Part shown: positions 1 through 6,134 of the stretch, in pieces
How positions within the stretch are numbered: the first letter of the stretch is position 1
How the letters are laid out: each line of letters starts with the position of its first letter
Assembly: GCA_903911805.1 (NCBI GenBank)
Contig: CAIWET010000170.1
Location: 1 to 8,779, forward strand
DNA length: 8,779 nt
Direction: 5' to 3'
Source: an uncultured Ignavibacteria bacterium
GTDB lineage: Bacteria; Bacteroidota; Ignavibacteria; Kapaibacteriales; UBA2268
Notes under the pieces: generated by a model
The model's input: only the letters and a program-made list of their open reading frames with translations
What the model was told of the DNA's origin: nothing
Databases searched by the model: none
Translations under genes and position numbers: made by a program

Positions 1-87
1 AAAATATTTATATTAAAAATTACCCTTTGAGTGAAAGATGATATTTATTAAATAAAAGATTAAAGTATAAAGAATATCAAAAACAAA

Positions 88-124
88 GAGCTTTAAGTAA
101 TTGATTTAATTTCACTTAAAGCTC
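88..124 (-). terminator. Intrinsic terminator of the tRNA-Ser gene
   Basis: A perfect 11-bp stem (88-98 paired with 114-124, arms GAGCTTTAAGT / ACTTAAAGCTC) encloses a 15-nt loop. Read on the minus strand it begins 8 nt after the tRNA discriminator base and is followed by the T-rich run TTTGTTTTTG (complement of 78-87). This is the classic form of a Rho-independent terminator, and its position fits the tRNA transcript. On the plus strand the following tract is only ATTTTC, so it is mainly a minus-strand terminator. Confidence 0.85.
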
Positions 125-132
125 ATTTTCTG

Positions 133-219
133 CGGAGAGGGAGAGATTCGAACTCTCGGTACCCGTTAAGGTACACACGCTTTCCAGGCGTGCCAGTTAA
201 ACCGCTCCTGCACCTATCC
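133..219 (-). tRNA. tRNA-Ser (anticodon GGA)
   Basis: This 87-nt gene folds as a class II tRNA. The acceptor strands are GGATAGG and CCTCTCC, the D stem is CAG/CTG with GG in the loop, and the anticodon stem is CACGC/GCGTG. The loop CTGGAAA puts GGA at positions 34-36, which reads UCC and UCU serine codons. The long variable arm is GTACC-TTAACG-GGTAC and the T arm is GAGAG-TTCGAAT-CTCTC. The long variable arm and discriminator G73 both fit serine. CCA is not encoded (G73 is followed by CAG), so it must be added after transcription. One acceptor pair, T4 with C69, is a mismatch; all other stem pairs are Watson-Crick. It has its own promoter upstream and terminator downstream, so it looks like a single-gene transcript. 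Confidence 0.97.
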
Positions 220-236
220 GTTTTTTTTTCAGATTA

Positions 237-266
237 CAAAAATAATCATTTTTTTAATATTCACAA
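237..266 (-). promoter_or_regulatory. Bacteroidota-type promoter of the tRNA-Ser gene
   Basis: On the minus strand, TTG (264-266) is followed by a 19-nt spacer and then TATTTTTG (237-244). The second element matches the Bacteroidota -7 consensus TAnnTTTG exactly, and the first matches the core of the -33 TTTG/TTG element at normal spacing. The -7 element ends 17 nt before the mature tRNA 5' end, leaving a short leader of about 10 nt to be removed by RNase P. The surrounding DNA is very AT-rich, so a chance match cannot be excluded, but spacing and position both fit. Confidence 0.6.
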
Positions 267-398
267 CCATTCTTTTTTTCTTGTGTATTTTTATTCACTT
301 TTTTTCTGATTTTATTTGTTACACTTATTCTTGTATAGTGTTATTTATTAAATAAATTAGTATATTGCTAAATAATATGTTTAAAATTGAAATTTTTT

Positions 399-1454
399 AT
401 GTTTGATAGAAGGAATTTCATAAAGTCCAGTTTGATTGCAGGATTAGCTACTAATCTTGTTGGTTTGAATTTGTCTGCTTCTGTCAATAATTCACAAACA
501 ATTGAATCTCCTAATTTGTTATTTCCCAATGGCTTAAAGCCAGGCTCTAAAATTGCTTTTACTGCTCCGGCTTCTCCTGTTAGTATGGGTGAAATTGCAA
601 ATGCTATTAAAATTTTCAAAAAAAATAATTGTTCTGTAGTAATTGGCGAAACTATTAGAAATCCTCATCCTGATCTTAGGTATTTTTCTGCTCCTGATGA
701 TGAACGTGCAATTGAATTTATGGAATTTATTGAACGCCCTGATATCGACTGTATAATGTGTGGTAGAGGTGGTTATGGAGTTATGAGAATTTTGCCTTTT
801 TTGGATTTTGATATCATCAAAAAGAATCCAAAAATTATAATTGGTTATAGTGATATGACTGCTTTGGTTAATGCAATTAATGTAAAAACTGGAATTGTTA
901 CTTATCACGGTCCTCTAGGTGCCAATTTAAATGATAGTTTTTCTATTGATTCTATGATTAATGCATTATTTGCAAATAAATCTACAAAAATAAAATTTGC
1001 TAAAAAGAATATAATTTCTAATGGCAATGTTAAGGGAAGAATCACTGGTGGTAATCTTTCTATGATTACTTCTACTATTGGAACTCCTTACGAAATAGAT
1101 ACTAAGAATTCAATTTTATTTATTGAGGAAACATCAGAAGAGCCTTATAAAATTGATAAAATGTTAACTCATTTGCAATTATCTGGTAAGCTGGATGATG
1201 CTATTGGATATATCTTCGGATATTTTAAAAATATGGATGCCCGTAAAAATTTCTTTCCGGGTATGTCTTTTACTGTTAGACAGATTTTGGAACAACGTTT
1301 TTCAAAATCATCTAAGCCCTGTTTGATTGAAATGCCTATTGGTCATACAAAGAATAATATGACTATTCCACTAGGAAGTATGGCAGAAATAAACACTGGC
1401 AAATTATACTTTGATATTGTTGGTGATTTTATTAAAAAGGAAATTAATAATTAA
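399..1454 (+). CDS. Tat-exported LD-carboxypeptidase (peptidase S66 family)
   Basis: The 351-residue protein belongs to the S66 serine peptidases (LdcA/MccF type). LdcA removes the terminal D-alanine from L,D-linked muropeptide tetrapeptides during peptidoglycan turnover; MccF members cleave microcin C-type conjugates. Visible family motifs are GRGGYG (122-127), GYSD (149-152) with the probable nucleophile Ser151, LFIEETSEEPYKID with probable catalytic Glu243, and MPIGHT with probable catalytic His316, so the Ser-Glu-His triad is complete. The N-terminus DRRNFIKSS followed by a hydrophobic stretch (about 12-28) is a twin-arginine signal, suggesting a folded protein exported to the periplasm rather than the usual cytoplasmic LdcA. 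The ATG at 399 is chosen because it places RR at residues 4-5; a TTG at 387 would add only MKFF. No Shine-Dalgarno sequence is visible. The next gene starts 17 nt downstream, probably in the same operon. Family assignment is firm; the natural substrate is not determined. Confidence 0.88.
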   Translation: MFDRRNFIKSSLIAGLATNLVGLNLSASVNNSQTIESPNLLFPNGLKPGSKIAFTAPASPVSMGEIANAIKIFKKNNCSVVIGETIRNPHPDLRYFSAPDDERAIEFMEFIERPDIDCIMCGRGGYGVMRILPFLDFDIIKKNPKIIIGYSDMTALVNAINVKTGIVTYHGPLGANLNDSFSIDSMINALFANKSTKIKFAKKNIISNGNVKGRITGGNLSMITSTIGTPYEIDTKNSILFIEETSEEPYKIDKMLTHLQLSGKLDDAIGYIFGYFKNMDARKNFFPGMSFTVRQILEQRFSKSSKPCLIEMPIGHTKNNMTIPLGSMAEINTGKLYFDIVGDFIKKEINN

Positions 1455-1471
1455 AAATATATGGTGGTTTT

Positions 1472-4400
1472 ATGACTAAATATTTCAAATACCTCTTTTT
1501 ATTGATAACATTTTGTTATCCTCTCTTGATGGAGGCTCAAACTTTTTCCATTTCGGAAATTGATGCTTCTAAATTTCCTAAAATATCAGCAAGTTTTGTC
1601 ACATTGGATCCTTTAGGGAAATCATATGAGAACTTAACGAAAGCTGATTTTGACGTTAAAGAAAATGGCGTTTCTATGAATCCTTCTGTAACAGTAAATT
1701 GCATTGATACAAATATCAATCCTGCAGTTAGTATTGTTATGGTTCTTGACCAATCTGGCTCTATGAACGAATTAGATACTGCCGGTATTAGACGTTGGGA
1801 CTGGGTATTAAAAGGAGCAAAAGCTTTTTTGAATACTCTTCAGTTTGGTAATGGTACAAAAGTAGCAGTTGTTTCTTTTGGTAATGTATCTTACATTCGT
1901 TCTCCATTTGATGACAATCGTCAGGCATTAATTGATTCTATTTCAGGTATTTACGTATCTGGGGCAACTCGATATGACCCACCTTTCTTAGACTATAATA
2001 CAGGTGCTGTTGAATTATTTAAAACTCAACCACCAACACAACGTAGAATAATAGTTTTCTTGACTGATGGTAATCCAAATAACCAACCACCTACTGATTC
2101 TATTATTAAAGCTTGTCAAGGTTCTAATATTCAGGTTTATTCTATAACTTTAACAATGGAAATGAATTCTAGTTTAGCTAAAATTTCCGAACAAACAGGC
2201 GGACGTTCTTATGCCGTTTATACTGATGCTGAATTAAATAGTATTTATAAGCTTATTGCTTTGGATATTCAAAATAAAAAATTCTGTACTTTAAATTGGA
2301 CTTCTCCTTTTGGTTGCTCTGAAAGTAGCAGAAATAGATTAACTGATATTACTTTCTTGCGACTGGGAACCCGAAGTATTCGAAGTTATGTTGCTCCACC
2401 AAATTCAATAGCATTAAATGCTCTTTCAGATCAGGTATTGTTCTTTGGTGACCCTGCTCCAACTACTTCAACAACAGCCGATGTTACGATTTCACCAAGA
2501 TCAACACCGTTTGTTGTTAATAAATTTAGTATTCAACCATCCACTTATTTCAGTGTGGTTAATTGGGATGTTGGTGGTTCAGGCGGAGCTCCACCTTTCA
2601 CAATTGATACAAATAAACCTAGAACAATTAGAGTACAGTTTACCCAAGGTGCAACTTTAGGTTATCGTACTGCTTCATTGCTTTTAGATGGTGATCCTTG
2701 TGATGCTGCCATTTCATTGGTTGGTGGTTTGAATCAGGTTAGAATTTTAAATCCTGAAGGAGGAGAAGTTTTCTCTACTTGCGATACATTGATTATTAAA
2801 TGGGCAGGTGTTGATCCAACTAAACCAGTGAATTTATCTTATTCAACTGATGGTGGTAAAAATTGGACTACAATTCGTAATAATGTTTATGGAAGCTCTT
2901 ATAGATGGAATCCTCCAGCTGCAAATACAAATTATTTAATTAGAGCTGTTGTTAATACTGTAAAATCATATATGTGGGCTAAAAATGTGGGTTCCACAGG
3001 AAATGACGCTGCTTCAAGTTTAGCCATTCAAAATGATGATTTAGCTGGATATGTCGCTGGAAGATTTGAAGGAACAGTAATGTTCGATAAACAAATGACT
3101 TCTCGAGGTGCTCAAGATGGCTTTTTATTTAAATTTGATACAGATGGTAATATTATTTGGAGTGCATCTATGGGTGGAGCTGGTGTTGATTCAGTTGCTG
3201 GTGTTGTAGTTGATGGAGCTGGAAATCCTTTTATTGTTGGTACTTGTTATAGTGGAACTCAGTTTGGCTCAATAATGCCTACATTTCCTGTTGATAATAA
3301 ACCATATTGCTTTGTTGCCAAATATAGCAGTGCTGGTGGATCACCAACAGTTGCTTTAATTGGTCCTACAACTACCTATCCAACATTCCAAGCTTGGGGT
3401 ATTAAAATCAGATATGCACCTGGAAACATATTAGTCCAAGGTCAATATATAAATCAAGGAGTAATTGGATTATACACTTTACCTAAAGTAACAACACCTA
3501 CTTTCTTTACTGCAACTTATGGAGATGATTTAACTTTAAAATATCTTCAACAAGGGGTTGTTCTTGCTAACGATTATTCAGTAAAAAGTGATACAAGTTC
3601 AAATGGTAATATTTATAATTGTGGTTATTTCAAACCTACTTTAAATTCTGGTTCTCTAATAAATACTTCTAATGGTGATAATGATGCTTTCTTTAGAAAA
3701 TATGGTGGAACTCCTGGTAGCCAGGATACAATTAATTCACCTTTTGAAGTAATTTCTCCAAGTATCAATCTAACTCAAGCTAATATTGATTTTGGTAAAG
3801 TAACATTAGGATATTCTAAAGATCAAATTATAAAATCAATTTTATGCAATACAGGTAAAAAAGATGTTAATATTGGTTCATTTAAAATTACTGGAAGTAA
3901 TCCTAGTGATTTCACTTTAACCACTAATATCACAGGTAGCGTAATCAAAGCTGGTGAATGCGTAACACTAGAATTTAACTTTTCTCCGAAAGATGTTGCT
4001 GATAGATTTGCTCAATTAACAGTTTATGGTACTTGTAACGAAGTTACTTCACTTAACTTACAAGGTTATGGGGTTTGTAGTGGATTAGTTGAAGAGAGAG
4101 TTAATTTTGGTAATGTTAGTATTGGTATGCCACAAGTTAAAACAGTGAATTGTGCAATTCAAAATACTAACCCAACTCCGGTACAAATTGATCCAATTAT
4201 ATCTGGACCAAATGCAGATGAATTTAGTTTAAATCCATCTGGTACTTCTATTTTAGAAAAAGACAGTTGTTATAAAGTTCAAGTAACTTTTAATCCAAAA
4301 ACAGCTGGTAATAAAGTTGCTTATATTGACTATCGCCTACCTACTGGTTGCGAAACAATTAAAACTGAACTTCTTGGAAATGCTTTTGATGCAGCTTATC

Positions 4401-6058
4401 AAGTTGTTGGAGTAAATTGGTATGACAGAAAAGTATCAATTCCAAATGACTCATTTGTTGTATTTAACAATACAAGTACTCAAATTGCAAATATTTCAAG
4501 TATCACATTTGAAGATCCAACAATCACTCAATTTAAATTTGGTTCTTTAAAAGCTTTTCCAATTGCTGTTCCTATTGGCGATACACTTAGAGTTCCTGTT
4601 ACTTTCTTACCAGACAAAGAAGGTTCATTTAACAATTTTGTTAATTTCAAAATTGAGGCATTAAAAGATCCAATGAAAGCTCAAATTTCTGGTAATGGTG
4701 TTTTACCAAAAATGGTTACCACACTTGATTGTGGAACTCCAATCGGATTAGGCGATACTAAAACAGTCGATTTGATTATTTTCAATCCAAGTTTATCAAG
4801 TGATTTAACAATTGAATCAATTAGTTTTGTTGATGCAAATCCTAGATTTACATTTATTGCTGGTAATCCATCAAATGTTGTTGTTAAGAAAAATGACCAA
4901 GTTTCATTCCAATTAACATTCAAACCTTCAGTTTTGGGTATTAATTCTAATGATATTAAAATCAAAGCTGACGATACTGCAAGTACTGGTCCTAATTACT
5001 ATAAAACAACTATATTTACATTAGCTTGCGAAGCTGAAGGTGTTGTAATTCCTCCAACATTCGATATGGGTGCTCAATTACAATGCTCAGAAACAGTTAA
5101 AAAATTGACTTTGGAAAATAAAAGCTGGAAATCTACTTTAAGAGTTAGAAATTATTATTTTGATAATACAAATGGTGATTCAGTAGCTTATACAGTTACA
5201 ATGCCTACAGTAACCACAATTAATCCTGGTCAATCTATTGATGTTACTATTAAATTTAATCCTAAAGTTGTTAAAAATTGGAATACAAAACTCTTCTTTG
5301 TTTTAGATAATGGTGATATTATTACTACTAATTTAGTTGGTAAATCATATATTGTTGATTTATATTCTGATGCAATAGATGAAGTAACAGTTGGTAGAGC
5401 AATTAATATTATGATGAAAGGTCATATTGAGAACTTAGAATCTAATGTTATTAATACATTAACTGTTAGAGTTAAATTTGATCCCAAAATGCTTATGTTT
5501 ATTAACAAAGAAAACGTTGTATTTAAAAACGAATTAGGTGCTGGTTGGACTTGGCAAGATCCTGTTGTGATTTCTGATGGTTTATTAGAAATTAAAGGTA
5601 GTGGCGTTCTCAATACTCCTTTCAATAACAAAAACTTATTCAGCTTCTGGTTTATTACATATTTAAGTGATACAAAAGAAACTTCAGTAAATTATAACCA
5701 TTATATTCAAGATTGTAATACAATTGATACTTTAGGTGAACATTTCAAACTTAAAGGTATTTGTTTCTTAAATGGTAGATTAATCAAACTTACCGATACT
5801 CATTTCTTTATGAATATTCCTGAGCCAAACCCAGCTGGAAATAATTCATTGATTAAATTTGGTGTTGGATTCAAATCTGATGTTAAAATTGACATTGTAA
5901 ATGCTCAAGGTATCGTAATTATGAATGCTGTGAACCAAGAGTTAGAATCAGGTGAATATGACTTGAATGTTGGTTTAATGGATTTAAGCGCAGGGGTCTA
6001 TTTCATTAGATATTCTGCTGCTGGAAATACTGTAACCCAAAAATTGATTAAAGAATAA
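1472..6058 (+). CDS. Secreted multidomain VWA / choice-of-anchor-D protein with T9SS sorting domain
   Basis: The 1528-residue protein starts with a Sec signal peptide (1-22, likely cleaved after MEA). A von Willebrand A domain (about 85-270) has a full metal-ion-dependent adhesion site: D93, S95, S97 (DQSGS), T166 and D199. Next come a divergent beta-sandwich stretch (about 300-422), an Ig-like module (about 423-498; YSTDGGKNW) and SBBP-like propeller repeats (about 501-745). Five choice-of-anchor-D/ASH-like modules follow at about 762-871, 872-973, 974-1079, 1080-1190 and 1191-1295, then a cohesin-like beta domain (about 1296-1445). The C-terminus (about 1448-1528) is a T9SS type A sorting domain: PNP at 1452-1454, GVYFIRY at 1508-1514, ending KLIKE. 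The expected route is Sec, then T9SS, to the cell surface or medium, with the sorting domain removed by the gingipain-type sortase PorU. An adhesive or surface-scaffold role is inferred from the VWA domain. The frame is uninterrupted. No specific ligand or gene name can be given. Confidence 0.88.
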   Translation: MTKYFKYLFLLITFCYPLLMEAQTFSISEIDASKFPKISASFVTLDPLGKSYENLTKADFDVKENGVSMNPSVTVNCIDTNINPAVSIVMVLDQSGSMNELDTAGIRRWDWVLKGAKAFLNTLQFGNGTKVAVVSFGNVSYIRSPFDDNRQALIDSISGIYVSGATRYDPPFLDYNTGAVELFKTQPPTQRRIIVFLTDGNPNNQPPTDSIIKACQGSNIQVYSITLTMEMNSSLAKISEQTGGRSYAVYTDAELNSIYKLIALDIQNKKFCTLNWTSPFGCSESSRNRLTDITFLRLGTRSIRSYVAPPNSIALNALSDQVLFFGDPAPTTSTTADVTISPRSTPFVVNKFSIQPSTYFSVVNWDVGGSGGAPPFTIDTNKPRTIRVQFTQGATLGYRTASLLLDGDPCDAAISLVGGLNQVRILNPEGGEVFSTCDTLIIKWAGVDPTKPVNLSYSTDGGKNWTTIRNNVYGSSYRWNPPAANTNYLIRAVVNTVKSYMWAKNVGSTGNDAASSLAIQNDDLAGYVAGRFEGTVMFDKQMTSRGAQDGFLFKFDTDGNIIWSASMGGAGVDSVAGVVVDGAGNPFIVGTCYSGTQFGSIMPTFPVDNKPYCFVAKYSSAGGSPTVALIGPTTTYPTFQAWGIKIRYAPGNILVQGQYINQGVIGLYTLPKVTTPTFFTATYGDDLTLKYLQQGVVLANDYSVKSDTSSNGNIYNCGYFKPTLNSGSLINTSNGDNDAFFRKYGGTPGSQDTINSPFEVISPSINLTQANIDFGKVTLGYSKDQIIKSILCNTGKKDVNIGSFKITGSNPSDFTLTTNITGSVIKAGECVTLEFNFSPKDVADRFAQLTVYGTCNEVTSLNLQGYGVCSGLVEERVNFGNVSIGMPQVKTVNCAIQNTNPTPVQIDPIISGPNADEFSLNPSGTSILEKDSCYKVQVTFNPKTAGNKVAYIDYRLPTGCETIKTELLGNAFDAAYQVVGVNWYDRKVSIPNDSFVVFNNTSTQIANISSITFEDPTITQFKFGSLKAFPIAVPIGDTLRVPVTFLPDKEGSFNNFVNFKIEALKDPMKAQISGNGVLPKMVTTLDCGTPIGLGDTKTVDLIIFNPSLSSDLTIESISFVDANPRFTFIAGNPSNVVVKKNDQVSFQLTFKPSVLGINSNDIKIKADDTASTGPNYYKTTIFTLACEAEGVVIPPTFDMGAQLQCSETVKKLTLENKSWKSTLRVRNYYFDNTNGDSVAYTVTMPTVTTINPGQSIDVTIKFNPKVVKNWNTKLFFVLDNGDIITTNLVGKSYIVDLYSDAIDEVTVGRAINIMMKGHIENLESNVINTLTVRVKFDPKMLMFINKENVVFKNELGAGWTWQDPVVISDGLLEIKGSGVLNTPFNNKNLFSFWFITYLSDTKETSVNYNHYIQDCNTIDTLGEHFKLKGICFLNGRLIKLTDTHFFMNIPEPNPAGNNSLIKFGVGFKSDVKIDIVNAQGIVIMNAVNQELESGEYDLNVGLMDLSAGVYFIRYSAAGNTVTQKLIKE

Positions 6059-6071
6059 TCAGTTTTATCTC

Positions 6072-6115
6072 AAAAAAATGGGGTTGATTCAATTAAGAGT
6101 CAACCCCATTTTTTT
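6072..6115. terminator. Bidirectional intrinsic terminator between convergent genes
   Basis: The arms TGGGGTTGA (6079-6087) and TCAACCCCA (6100-6108) pair perfectly around a 12-nt loop. Seven A before and seven T after extend the possible stem to 16 bp and give a T tract on either strand. It lies 13 nt after the stop of the VWA-protein gene and 19 nt after the stop of the convergent alaS gene, so it can end both transcripts. Confidence 0.93.
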
Positions 6116-6134
6116 ACTTTTTTTTAAAGAATAG

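Noticed and set aside
1..77. Possible gene end at the left edge
   Set aside because: Plus-strand frames close within at most 39 nt and nothing in the short peptides is recognisable, so a real gene tail cannot be supported.
376..383. TATGTTTA as a -7 promoter element for the LD-carboxypeptidase gene
   Set aside because: It differs from TAnnTTTG at the last base, and no TTG lies at the proper distance upstream; in this AT-rich stretch it is too weak to call.
387..398. TTG start for the LD-carboxypeptidase 12 nt upstream of the ATG
   Set aside because: It adds only four residues before the Tat signal, has no ribosome binding site, and an ATG follows at once in a position typical for Tat substrates.
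534..908. 124-codon open frame on the minus strand
   Set aside because: It lies entirely inside the S66 peptidase gene on the opposite strand and its translation resembles no protein; it is a shadow of that gene.
2418..2660. 80-codon open frame on the plus strand in another frame
   Set aside because: It is nested inside the VWA-protein gene, whose own frame is uninterrupted and shows domain motifs.
4681..5631. Two minus-strand open frames (4681-4965 and 5422-5631)
   Set aside because: Both are antisense to the ASH-like and cohesin-like modules and have no recognisable motifs.
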